From: DAOUTW01 sp964523575
GTDB taxonomy: Bacteria; Zixibacteria; MSB-5A5; GN15; JAAZOE01
Reading direction: 5' to 3'
Assembly (NCBI GenBank): GCA_964523575.1
Contig: CAZGAV010000091.1
Coordinates: 1 to 14,243 of the forward strand
Length of the DNA: 14,243 nt
The notes under the pieces are model-generated. The model did not search any database. It was not told where the DNA came from and saw only the letters and a list, made by a program, of their open reading frames with translations. Position numbers and translations under genes: made by a program. Numbering within the stretch: position 1 is the stretch's first letter; the number at the start of each line of letters is the position of its first letter. Below, piece after piece: positions 6,573-14,243 of this stretch.

Positions 6573-7151
6573 ATGCACAGGTCACCCATATCAATATCGT
6601 TGACGATCCTCTTCATCGTTCTCACGATCGGCGGATGCGCCGGTAAAAGCGCTACCGTTTTCCTCCATCCGGAATACGATTTCCGCTACGTCGAACGAGT
6701 GGCCGTCGTGCCGTTTGAAAATCAGTCTCAGGAACAGGGGGCCGCGGCCAGGGTGACTCAGGTTTTTATTTCCGAATTACTGGCCCAGAGGGCTTTCGAT
6801 GTTATCGAGCCGGGCGAGGTCAGCCACGTCCTCGAAAAATATTCGACGGTCCGGACCTCCCAATTAACCAAAGAACAAATTATCGACATCGGCAAACAAC
6901 TCAAAGCCCAGGCCCTGATTTTCGGCTCCGTGGCCGAAATGACCAGCTATCGGTCGGGCAATTCGACCACCAATACTGTGACGCTGGTTGTCCGCATGGT
7001 CGATACCCAGACTGGTGAAACGGTCTGGTCAGCCACCAACACCGCCGGCGGCAAAGGCTTTTTCGCCTCGCTGTTCGGCACCGGAGATAAATCCCAGAGC
7101 GAAGTCATCCGCGATTGTGTCGAAGGCGTCCTCAAAACCTTGATTAAATGA
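6573..7151 (+). CDS. CsgG-like outer-membrane lipoprotein
   Basis: The product is 192 residues from ATG 6573. A lipoprotein signal is clear: SISLTILFIVLTIGG followed by Cys22, with Ala at +2, which favours outer-membrane sorting in the E. coli rule. The CsgG-type core follows: YVERVAVVPFENQSQ, FISELLAQRAFDVIEP, then QALIFGSVAEM and VVRMVDTQTGETVWSA. A glycine/Phe-rich GKGFFASLFGTGDKS segment precedes the last helix. At this length it is well short of CsgG (about 277 residues). The region where CsgG carries its membrane-spanning hairpins is compact here, so it is more likely a periplasm-facing accessory lipoprotein (as in the CsgG/LpoB/GNA1162-type families) than a complete secretion channel. 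It begins 18 bases after the barrel gene and ends 3 bases before the next, related gene. Confidence 0.8.
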   Translation: MHRSPISISLTILFIVLTIGGCAGKSATVFLHPEYDFRYVERVAVVPFENQSQEQGAAARVTQVFISELLAQRAFDVIEPGEVSHVLEKYSTVRTSQLTKEQIIDIGKQLKAQALIFGSVAEMTSYRSGNSTTNTVTLVVRMVDTQTGETVWSATNTAGGKGFFASLFGTGDKSQSEVIRDCVEGVLKTLIK

Positions 7152-7154
7152 ACG

Positions 7155-8231
7155 ATGAAATTCAATCGCCTACATATACTGATTCTTATGCTCCTGCTGT
7201 CGTTAGGCATATCGGGAGCGGCCGATGATACCGCCGTATCACCGAACGCGGCGGCCACAATGCCCGCCGTCGCCCTCATGCCGTTCGCCAATTACACCGA
7301 CCAGCCTCAGGCCATAGAAGCTATCATGCCGGCCATCGAAAAACGGCTGGCGCAGGAACCGATCCGTATCGTCAGCCATGACAGCCTCCGGGCCACTCTG
7401 CGCAAATATCGCATCCGGGCCCTCGGCGCCATCGACGTCGCCGATATTGCCCGGCTGGCCCGGGATATCGACATCCGTTATCTGCTTCTGGGTTCGGTGG
7501 ATTTCTATAAAGAAGGCGACCCGCCCGAGGCCGGCTTTTCAATGCGGCTGGTCGATATCAGCGATATGAAAATAATCTGGGCCGTATCCGACGCCTCCAA
7601 TGGAGCCGATTATGCCGGATTGTTCGGCATCGGCCGGATTGATTCCATGCCGGCTCTCATTCCCAGGCTGACCGACGAGGCCTTCAAATCGATGGGGCGC
7701 ATCTGGTCATCTACCGGTCATTCGAACGATCAGGCCTCCGATGCCGAAACGACCGCCATCGTGCCGTTCGACAATATCTCCGATGACCGCTACGGCGGCG
7801 ATATCGTGGCCGCTCGCCTTCTGGCGGAAATGGTCTCCCGCGGTGTCAATGTGATCGAACCGGTTATTCTGGCCAACCTCTTTCTGGAAAACGCCCGCAC
7901 CCCCCGTGGAGAAATTGATTTATCACTACTTCAAATCCTTCATTCGGATTTGAATGTCGATTATGTCATCACCGGAACGTTGTACCGTTTCAAGGCGGCT
8001 CAGCCCGGCTCCGAAAATTCGAGGCCCGAGATAGAACTGGCCGGCCGATGTCTCGACGCCGCCCGGGGCACAATCGTGGCCGTTTACGACGAAGATCGCG
8101 CCGGGGAGCAAACGGCGGCTTTGATCAGGAAAAATTCTTATCGCTCATTGGGGAAATTGACCGGCAAGGTGGTCGAAAACATGCTCAATTCCATGGAAAC
8201 AACCCGGGCCAAATCGATGGCCGGTAAATAA
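7155..8231 (+). CDS. Periplasmic protein with two tandem CsgG-like domains
   Basis: The product is 358 residues with a signal peptide (NRLHILILMLLLSLGISGA, probable cleavage before ADD). Domain 1 (~33-190) begins AVALMPFANYTD, continues with RYLLLGSVDFYKEG and SMRLVDISDMKIIWAVSD, and ends with ADYAGLFGIGRIDS, the counterpart of the GFFASLFGTGDKS segment in the preceding lipoprotein. Domain 2 (~195-345) repeats the plan with TAIVPFDNISDDRYGG, VNVIEP, VDYVITGTLYRF and GRCLDAARGTIVAVYD. It has no lipobox, so it is expected to be soluble in the periplasm. The gene lies 3 bases after the CsgG-like lipoprotein and 21 before the SurA-like gene. The three related domains suggest duplication and a mixed oligomer. 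CsgG-like fold is moderately sure; function unknown. Confidence 0.7.
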   Translation: MKFNRLHILILMLLLSLGISGAADDTAVSPNAAATMPAVALMPFANYTDQPQAIEAIMPAIEKRLAQEPIRIVSHDSLRATLRKYRIRALGAIDVADIARLARDIDIRYLLLGSVDFYKEGDPPEAGFSMRLVDISDMKIIWAVSDASNGADYAGLFGIGRIDSMPALIPRLTDEAFKSMGRIWSSTGHSNDQASDAETTAIVPFDNISDDRYGGDIVAARLLAEMVSRGVNVIEPVILANLFLENARTPRGEIDLSLLQILHSDLNVDYVITGTLYRFKAAQPGSENSRPEIELAGRCLDAARGTIVAVYDEDRAGEQTAALIRKNSYRSLGKLTGKVVENMLNSMETTRAKSMAGK

Positions 8232-8252
8232 CACTGAAGTGAGATATCAAAT

Positions 8253-9923
8253 ATGTCATTCAATTTAACAACTCTTCATATTAAGATTGCCCTGCTTCTT
8301 TTTGTCATGCTGGGACTGCCGTTGATGATATCGGCGGCGCGGGCCTCGGCCGATCAAAATCCGGAAGTCCTGGCGGTCGTCAACGGCGACACCATCACTT
8401 CCGCCGATCTCGAGGAAATCATCATCCGGGTTCATACCGGCATGGACAATGCCGAAAAAAAATCATTCGACTACCGCAAACTGTTCGACAAACTCGTCAA
8501 CGATCGCCTGCTCGTTCAGGAGGCCGTCAACCTCGGCATTAACGATGAACCTCTATTGAATCGGGAACTGGATGAGTCGCGTCAGACCAACGCCATCCGC
8601 TACTTTGTGCGCGATAAATTTCGACCCGACCTGAATATCGACAGCACCGCGACGGAATCGTTTTTCCGTGATTACTATTACCGGCTCCAGCTTCGCACCG
8701 TCGCCGTCGCTCAACAGGACGAGGCCGAAAAACTGCTGGGCCTGGTTCAAATCGGAGCCGATATGGACAGCATTGCGCGGGCCGAATCGGTCGATATGTA
8801 CAAGTACGAGGGGGGATTGAATAACCTGAAATATTACGCCGACGTGGAAACCCTCCTGCGCGACCGCGCCGCGAACATGAAACCGGGACAACTATCCGAG
8901 GTCTTCCCCTATCGTCAGGTGTATGCTTTCTTCCGTCTTGAAAAAATGGTCCCGCCCGATATGAGCGAACTGCCGGCATTGTCGGAAAAAATAAAATCGA
9001 TTCTCGCCGCTCAGAAAAAAGAAACGGCCTGGAACCGCTTCATCGACAGCCTCGCCGAAAATTATCCGATACGCATCGACTCCGCCGCCCTGAAAGTCAT
9101 CGCCGACGACGGCGACAAATTGTTTACGCCCGATTTCGTCAATGACGATCAGACCGTCGCCCTGAGTATCGACGCCGACCATGGCATAACTTCGGGAGAG
9201 CTGAGAAAAACCGTCTCCCATACGGCCATGTCCGCCGGCGATCAACCCTTCGATCACATTCTCATGGCCGGACTCGGCCGGGCCCGTGAGGAACTTATTC
9301 TGAACGCCGCCGCCGACCATGACGGCTACCGCGATTTTCCGGAAGTCGTTGATCGCTACCATAAGAGCCTCGACAGCGCTTTGATCGAGGTTTACCTTCA
9401 GGAAACGATCATCCCTCGCATCGTTTTCAACCATGAAGAATTCGAAGCTTATTACGACGATCATCTCGACGATTTTCGCAAACCGGAACAGTTTCAACTC
9501 GACCGCATCGAAACCCCCGACCAAAAGACGGCCGATGAAATCGCCGGACGGCTTGACGAAGGCGCCGATTTCGAATATATCGGCCGCCAGTACAAGGCCA
9601 AAATGGCCGATGAAAAAGAGCGCGATCAATGGTTGTCGCTGGAAGTTTTGCCGCAATCGATCCGGGACGAAATCAAGCAATTGAAACCCGGACAGCACAG
9701 TCATCCCTACCAAACTCAGGACGGCTGGGTAATTTTCCGCATCCGCGCCCGCCGGCCCGGGGAGATCCAGAGCCTGACCGACGTTGACATCGATATTCGC
9801 AAAATCATGTTTCAGAAAAAATTCAATGAACTGCTTGATGAAACCATTGGCATTTTGAAAGAAAATTCCGACATTCAATACAACCGGAAAGCTCTGGAGA
9901 CTTACTTCGAGGACGAATCATAA
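8253..9923 (+). CDS. SurA/parvulin-type periplasmic chaperone, duplicated architecture
   Basis: The product is 556 residues with a signal peptide (LHIKIALLLFVMLGLPLMISAARA). A SurA N-like segment starts PEVLAVVNGDTITSADLEE (~36-115), followed by a first parvulin-like domain (~130-235: RLQLRTVAV, AEKLLGLVQIGADMDSIA, GGLNNLKYY, MKPGQLSEVFPYRQVYAFFRLE). A second helical region (~300-390) and second parvulin-like domain (~395-500: FQLDRIETPDQKTADEIAGR, GADFEYIG, LKPGQHSHPYQTQDGWVIFRIR) repeat the plan. Both PPIase domains look divergent from the active parvulin pattern, so chaperoning rather than catalysis is likely. Such proteins guide outer-membrane barrels and secreted proteins. The probable clients here are the barrel and the cytochromes encoded alongside. 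Confidence 0.82.
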   Translation: MSFNLTTLHIKIALLLFVMLGLPLMISAARASADQNPEVLAVVNGDTITSADLEEIIIRVHTGMDNAEKKSFDYRKLFDKLVNDRLLVQEAVNLGINDEPLLNRELDESRQTNAIRYFVRDKFRPDLNIDSTATESFFRDYYYRLQLRTVAVAQQDEAEKLLGLVQIGADMDSIARAESVDMYKYEGGLNNLKYYADVETLLRDRAANMKPGQLSEVFPYRQVYAFFRLEKMVPPDMSELPALSEKIKSILAAQKKETAWNRFIDSLAENYPIRIDSAALKVIADDGDKLFTPDFVNDDQTVALSIDADHGITSGELRKTVSHTAMSAGDQPFDHILMAGLGRAREELILNAAADHDGYRDFPEVVDRYHKSLDSALIEVYLQETIIPRIVFNHEEFEAYYDDHLDDFRKPEQFQLDRIETPDQKTADEIAGRLDEGADFEYIGRQYKAKMADEKERDQWLSLEVLPQSIRDEIKQLKPGQHSHPYQTQDGWVIFRIRARRPGEIQSLTDVDIDIRKIMFQKKFNELLDETIGILKENSDIQYNRKALETYFEDES

Positions 9924-9962
9924 ACGGCCCGCTCGCTTGATGCGGACTGTGGGAAAAAACTC

Positions 9963-11981
9963 ATGGGAAGAGCGTTGCATATGAGGCATGCGAAATACTC
10001 CGGAGGGAAAACCCTGGCGATCATGGCCCTGACGGTGTTCATCCTGTCGCTGGCCCTGGCGGCCTTCATGTTCGATGACGGCGCCGCTCAGGTCAAAAAA
10101 GGCAAACGATTTTCCAAAAAAGGCGAATGTTTCGACTGCCATGATCGGGAACATTTTACCGGCGACACCAAACACGAGCCGTTTAAAAAAGAAGAATGCC
10201 TCAGTTGCCACAAACCGCATGGTCTGGTCGGCATGCTTCGCCTTAAAGAAACCGGCGCCGCCCTCTGTTATGAATGCCACCCCAAAGCCGATCTTGGCCT
10301 CGAACGGAAACAACTGCATAAACCGGCGGCCGACGGCAAATGCACCGCCTGCCATGATCCGCATTCGGGCGACGGCGTCGGCATCCTCAAACAGAAATCG
10401 CCCGAATTATGCTTCCAATGCCATCCCCGGGAAAGTTTCGAAAAAAGGCATCAGCATGAGGCCCTCAAGGAGGGTTGTTTCTCGTGTCATGAACCGCATG
10501 GAAGCGATCAACCGTATTTGCTCAAAACCGATCAAAACAGCCTCTGCCGCAATTGCCACAAGCTTGAAACCAAGGAATTCACGCAGGCCCATGACGGTTA
10601 CCCGGTCGCCAATTCCGACTGCTCCCTGTGCCACACCGCCCACTCCTCTGACGAACCGGGACTGATGACGCAGTCGATCCATTATCCGGTCATGGAGGAT
10701 GACTGTCAGAGTTGTCACAACAGCCCCGATGATCCCAATCCTTTCGCGGTTCAGGTGTCCGGCTCGGAATTGTGCCTGACCTGCCATGATGCTTCGGATA
10801 TGGGTGGAGACGATGTCCATGCTCCCGTGGCGATGGGCGAATGCCTGACCTGCCACCGGCCGCATGGTTCGCCCTTCAAAGCTCTTCTGACCGACCAGCC
10901 CAACCATCTGTGCCTCCAGTGTCATGACGACGTCTCTTCCCAGCTGGTCATGAAATCGCGCCACGCGCCCGCCGGTGAGGACTGCACCTTATGCCACAAC
11001 GGCCACGGAAACATGAGCGACAAACTGCTCAAGCGCGACGGCAACGATCTCTGTTTCGACTGCCATATGGAAATGCAGGATTCTCTGACCGATAAAAGCG
11101 TCCATGCCGCCTTTTCCGATGGTACCTGTCTCGACTGCCACCTGCCGCACGGTTCCACCTATGATAAACTGGCCAAAACCAACCAGATCGATATGTGCGG
11201 CGAATGTCATGACGAACCGGCCGCGTGGCTGGCTCAAAAGGACGTCCACGTCCCGATCAAGGCCGGTCAATGCACCGACTGCCACAGCCCCCATGCCTCG
11301 CAACAGGCGCAATTATTGAAAGCGCCCGGCGGCGAAATCTGTCTCGATTGCCATTCGTCAATGATGGCCGCGCAGGATAATATGAAAACCCACCCCCCAT
11401 TCGAAGAAAAAAGTTGCGATGCCTGCCATCAGCCCCATGCTTCCGACTATCCCGGTCTTCTGAAAAATAAACTCGACCGCGTCTGCGGTGAATGCCATGA
11501 CAGTATGCTCGGCGATTCTACCGTCGTCAGCCGCCATCGACCGGTTGTCGATGGTGACTGCACCGGTTGCCATCAGCCTCATCAGTCGGCCTTCGCCGGA
11601 TTATTATTGGACAAACCGGACCAATTATGCTTCGCCTGTCATGACGACTTAAAAAAACGACTGGCCGACGGCACCGTTCACCCGCCGGTCGAAGAGGGCG
11701 ACTGCCTCGACTGTCATAAGCCGCATAACAGCCCCTTCGCCAGCCTGCTGACTCAGGATATTCCGGGGCAATGCCTCGATTGCCACGACGGCGATGACGC
11801 CGACTTCATGGCCAAGCACCTCAGCTTGCCGGGTCGCCAGATGGATTGCCGCAAATGTCATGATCCTCATGTATCCGAAGATCCGGCTCTGATTCTGCCG
11901 GTCAGTCATGATCCCTTCGCGGGTCGTGCCTGCGACGCCTGCCACGAAACCAACGCCCCTGCCAAAAAGGAGGGCCAGTGA
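9963..11981 (+). CDS. 26-haem c-type cytochrome
   Basis: The product is 672 residues from ATG 9963. ATG 9981, preceded by GGAAGAG at 9966-9972, is an equally good start and gives a neater signal sequence. The hydrophobic stretch TLAIMALTVFILSLALAAFMF is a signal peptide or inner-membrane anchor. There are 26 CXXCH motifs between residue 56 and 661, one per ~23 residues. They are arranged as repeating two-haem units of about 45-50 residues: H-x-P-x(4-6)-G-x-CxxCH-x-PHGS-x(5)-LL-x(5)-LCxxCH, the doubled-CXXCH pattern. The PH after every second haem and the H-x-P before it supply distal ligands. The lack of insertions predicts an elongated haem wire. It is probably periplasmic, passing electrons from the inner membrane to the outer-membrane/filament system. 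It ends sharing one base with the next cytochrome's start. Confidence 0.9.
   Translation: MGRALHMRHAKYSGGKTLAIMALTVFILSLALAAFMFDDGAAQVKKGKRFSKKGECFDCHDREHFTGDTKHEPFKKEECLSCHKPHGLVGMLRLKETGAALCYECHPKADLGLERKQLHKPAADGKCTACHDPHSGDGVGILKQKSPELCFQCHPRESFEKRHQHEALKEGCFSCHEPHGSDQPYLLKTDQNSLCRNCHKLETKEFTQAHDGYPVANSDCSLCHTAHSSDEPGLMTQSIHYPVMEDDCQSCHNSPDDPNPFAVQVSGSELCLTCHDASDMGGDDVHAPVAMGECLTCHRPHGSPFKALLTDQPNHLCLQCHDDVSSQLVMKSRHAPAGEDCTLCHNGHGNMSDKLLKRDGNDLCFDCHMEMQDSLTDKSVHAAFSDGTCLDCHLPHGSTYDKLAKTNQIDMCGECHDEPAAWLAQKDVHVPIKAGQCTDCHSPHASQQAQLLKAPGGEICLDCHSSMMAAQDNMKTHPPFEEKSCDACHQPHASDYPGLLKNKLDRVCGECHDSMLGDSTVVSRHRPVVDGDCTGCHQPHQSAFAGLLLDKPDQLCFACHDDLKKRLADGTVHPPVEEGDCLDCHKPHNSPFASLLTQDIPGQCLDCHDGDDADFMAKHLSLPGRQMDCRKCHDPHVSEDPALILPVSHDPFAGRACDACHETNAPAKKEGQ
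11967..11974 (+). promoter_or_regulatory. Strong ribosome-binding site of the 16-haem cytochrome
   Basis: AAGGAGGG is 6 bases before ATG 11981 but only 3 before GTG 11978, so the ATG is the better start. It lies inside the end of the 26-haem gene. Confidence 0.7.
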
Positions 11982-13207
11982 TGAATACCCGTCTTTTGAC
12001 CCTGACCCTCGTTCTGGCTCTCATTATTACCGCGCCGATTATCGCTTCCAATGTCAATGTCGACGAACCGGCCGTCTGCCTTGTCTGTCATGCTGAAATG
12101 GAACAACTGATGACCGACAAGCATCAGCACACCGCTTTCGCCTCCGGCGTCTGTTCCGATTGCCACAACCCCCACGCTTCCAGTCATGCGCAATTGCTCA
12201 CCAATGACCTGAAAGACCTCTGCCTCAACTGCCATGAAAACATCGCCGGACAACTGGCCATGTCGTCGGTTCATCAACCGGCCTCCGACGGTCTCTGCCT
12301 CGCCTGTCACGATCCGCACGCTTCCAATTACAAAAACCAGCTTTCGGCCCCCGCTTTTGATCTCTGTAGCGGTTGCCATACCAATATCGGGGACTGGTAC
12401 AAAGAAAAATTCATTCATCAACCGGTGGCCGACGAAAACTGCGAAGCCTGTCATGCCCCCCACGGATCCCCCAACGGGGAATTGCTCAATGAATCCATAC
12501 CCCGGCTCTGCTTCGGATGCCATGATCAAAATCAGGCTTTCAAGACCGCCCATGAGGGATACGACCTGGGCAATGCCGACTGCGTCACCTGCCATGATCC
12601 CCATGCGTCACCGGAGGCCAAACTGCTGATGCCCAATCAGCACGCGCCCTTCAAAAGCGGTAAATGTAATCTCTGCCATGCCGGCGGCTCCGGCGCCAAT
12701 GCCTTTGCCTTAAGCGGTAGTGTCAAGTCGGTATGCGGCAAATGCCATCAGGGTCCCGTCAAGGATTCCGAAAAGAAGTACTCGCACAATCTCAATGATG
12801 AAAAATCGTGCATGAATTGCCACAATTCCCATGCTTCCTCGACAACCTCGCTTCTGGCCGCGCCCCAGAAAGTCCTCTGTATGCGTTGCCATTTCGAGGG
12901 CGAAAAATATCAGGATAAGGGAAAAGAAGCCTACATCACCCACAACGGCATGGACTGCTCCAACTGCCATACGCCGCATGGCTCCGATAATCCCAAATAC
13001 CTGATCAGCCTCGATATCGATCTCTGCTCCAATTGCCATGTGGACGCTCACCGGGCTTCGCATCCTTTGGGACCGGGGATCATCGATAAACGCACCAACA
13101 CGGAGCTGACCTGCCTGAGCTGTCATAAGTTACACGGAGCCGATTTCGAACCGTATCTGCCCCTCGATCCGGCGATGGACCTCTGTATTCAGTGCCATCG
13201 GAAATAA
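11981..13207 (+). CDS. 16-haem c-type cytochrome
   Basis: The product is 408 residues from ATG 11981; GTG 11978 would add one Met. A hydrophobic N-terminus (LLTLTLVLALIITAPIIAS) is a signal peptide or anchor. Sixteen CXXCH motifs run from Cys33 to Cys402, in the same doubled-CXXCH layout as the 26-haem neighbour: DPHAS, APHGS, TPHGS and KLHG follow alternate haems, and an LC/VC-type haem closes each unit. The two proteins are clearly related and probably arose by unit duplication. Between haems 8 and 10 the spacing loosens (NQHAPFKSGKCNLCHAGGSGANAF), breaking the strict repeat. It is likely periplasmic, working in series with the 26-haem protein or as its alternative. It is the last gene before a strong terminator. 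Confidence 0.9.
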   Translation: MNTRLLTLTLVLALIITAPIIASNVNVDEPAVCLVCHAEMEQLMTDKHQHTAFASGVCSDCHNPHASSHAQLLTNDLKDLCLNCHENIAGQLAMSSVHQPASDGLCLACHDPHASNYKNQLSAPAFDLCSGCHTNIGDWYKEKFIHQPVADENCEACHAPHGSPNGELLNESIPRLCFGCHDQNQAFKTAHEGYDLGNADCVTCHDPHASPEAKLLMPNQHAPFKSGKCNLCHAGGSGANAFALSGSVKSVCGKCHQGPVKDSEKKYSHNLNDEKSCMNCHNSHASSTTSLLAAPQKVLCMRCHFEGEKYQDKGKEAYITHNGMDCSNCHTPHGSDNPKYLISLDIDLCSNCHVDAHRASHPLGPGIIDKRTNTELTCLSCHKLHGADFEPYLPLDPAMDLCIQCHRK

Positions 13208-13244
13208 CCCGAAAGCGGGCGAGGCGATAATAACTCAGATCATG

Positions 13245-13280
13245 GACGAACGCGGACAAGCGAGTTCGTCTTATTTTTTT
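13245..13280 (+). terminator. Intrinsic terminator closing the cytochrome cluster
   Basis: GACGAAC (13245-13251) pairs with GTTCGTC (13264-13270) across a 12-base loop that may pair further, followed at once by TTATTTTTTT. This is a classic rho-independent terminator for the plus strand, lying between the convergent 16-haem and hemN genes. A minor CCCG/CGGG hairpin sits just before it at 13208-13219. Confidence 0.8.
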
Positions 13281-13289
13281 GTGGGGAAT

Positions 13290-14243
13290 TTAAATCGTTC
13301 GGGAAAAAGTCGGGCGGGCGCCGACCGCGGGCCGCCCCAGGTAAGCATCGAATGTCATGGCGATATTACGCACGAAAGTCCGTCCCAGTTCGGTTATAAA
13401 CAAACCTTGATCGCGAACCTCCAGCAATCCATCTTCGACAAAGCCCCCCAGATTTTTATCTTCGGCGGCGAAATATTCGTGATACCGGACGCCGAATTTA
13501 TCCTCCAGCCGCTGATACGACAGCTCGAAATTGCACATCAATGACGTGATAACGAATTGCCGGATAAGATCGTCGCCCGACAATTTCTGCCCCCGATATA
13601 TAGCCGTGCCGCCGGCTTCGATGGCATCTTTGTAAGCTTTCAGCTTGGGGTCGTTCTGGATGAAAGTATCATCGATATAACCGATGGCCGACATCCCGAA
13701 ACCGATCATATCCGGGGCCGTCTGAATCGAATAGCCCATAAAATTGCGATACAACCGACCATTGGCCTGGGCCAGCGACAATTCGTCGTCGGGCAGGGCG
13801 AAATGATCCATACCTATCTGGCGATACCCGGCGGCCGTGAATTTCTCGACGGCCGAGGAGAATAATTTGTATTTCAGATCGGTGGATGGCAGTTCTTCAG
13901 GGATGATTTTCTGCTGATTGGCTTTGAGTCCCGGAAGATAAGCAAAGGAATATACGGCCACTCGGTCCGGTCGCAGGGCAATTGCCTGTTCCAGCGTCTT
14001 GTTGAAACTGGCTTCGGTTTGCTTCGGCAAACCATAGATCAGGTCGAAATTGATCCCTTTGAAATTGAGTTTCCGGCAATGGTCGAGTATGGTGGTCACC
14101 TGCTGTATTGACTGGACCCGTCCGATAGCCTGCTGTACGTCGGGATCGAAATCCTGCACCCCGATTGAAGCGCGGTTAAAACCGCGTTCGGCGAGAAAAT
14201 CCAGCAACTCTGTCGTCGCCACGCGAGGATCGAGTTCAATCGA
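13290..14243 (-). CDS. hemN: Oxygen-independent coproporphyrinogen III oxidase, C-terminal part (5' end outside window)
   Basis: The minus-strand frame is open to the window edge, giving 317 residues, roughly the C-terminal two thirds of HemN (about 457 residues in E. coli). Conserved stretches are unmistakable: ELDPR near the edge, RASIGVQDFDPDVQQAIGR, FDLIYGLPKQT, GYRQIGMDHFALPDDEL, a LYRNFMGY motif, GMSAIGYI, SLMCNFEL and RNIAMTFDAYLGR. The radical-SAM CxxxCxxC motif should lie just beyond the window. The enzyme decarboxylates coproporphyrinogen III to protoporphyrinogen IX without O2, a late step of haem synthesis in the cytoplasm. Retention of the long C-terminal domain ending in FSRTI separates it from the shorter HemW. 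It converges with the cytochrome cluster, so it is not co-transcribed, but it would support haem demand under anoxia. Confidence 0.95.
   Translation of the reverse strand, partial: SIELDPRVATTELLDFLAERGFNRASIGVQDFDPDVQQAIGRVQSIQQVTTILDHCRKLNFKGINFDLIYGLPKQTEASFNKTLEQAIALRPDRVAVYSFAYLPGLKANQQKIIPEELPSTDLKYKLFSSAVEKFTAAGYRQIGMDHFALPDDELSLAQANGRLYRNFMGYSIQTAPDMIGFGMSAIGYIDDTFIQNDPKLKAYKDAIEAGGTAIYRGQKLSGDDLIRQFVITSLMCNFELSYQRLEDKFGVRYHEYFAAEDKNLGGFVEDGLLEVRDQGLFITELGRTFVRNIAMTFDAYLGRPAVGARPTFSRTI

Noticed and set aside
10110..11955. Regular repeats in the 26-haem gene as a possible CRISPR or DNA satellite
   Set aside because: The periodicity is at protein level (CxxCH-PHGS units) with DNA differing between copies; it is coding sequence.

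Overview
The window is about 14.2 kb of moderately GC-rich DNA from a Gram-negative bacterium with an extracellular electron transfer lifestyle. The evidence is a dense cluster of multiheme c-type cytochromes (51 CXXCH motifs visible across four genes), an outer-membrane beta-barrel ending in a C-terminal Phe, a lipoprotein, and an oxygen-independent haem-synthesis gene. The species cannot be fixed from the sequence. Desulfuromonadota (Geobacter-like) or an FCB/candidate-phylum relative are both possible.

Layout: (1) 2-328 is the 3' end of a multiheme cytochrome cut by the window edge. (2) 329-646 is an AT-rich non-coding region with a sigma70-like promoter and, in the leader of the next gene, a perfect CRP-type palindrome that can also fold as a hairpin. 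(3) 647-13207 is a nine-gene, same-strand cluster: a six-bladed NHL propeller; a six-haem cytochrome closely resembling Geobacter OmcS; a DUF4382-like + YVTN seven-bladed propeller; a 704-residue outer-membrane barrel with a discoidin-like insert; a CsgG-like lipoprotein; a tandem double CsgG-like periplasmic protein; a SurA/parvulin-type chaperone built from two repeated halves; a 26-haem cytochrome; and a 16-haem cytochrome. Several junctions overlap or are separated by a few bases. A GC-rich hairpin terminator follows the OmcS-like gene, and a terminator with a long T tract closes the cluster. (4) A convergent gene at 13290-14243 (minus) is hemN, cut by the window end.

Proposed joint function (inference): the OmcS-like protein is the subunit of an extracellular cytochrome filament ('nanowire'). 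The 16- and 26-haem proteins would carry electrons across the periplasm towards it. The SurA-like chaperone would help the barrel and/or cytochromes fold. The barrel, CsgG-like proteins and propellers would form the outer-membrane exit and assembly machinery. HemN would supply haem under anoxic conditions. The most interesting point is that one compact locus combines a recognisable filament subunit with a candidate, largely undescribed assembly and export set.
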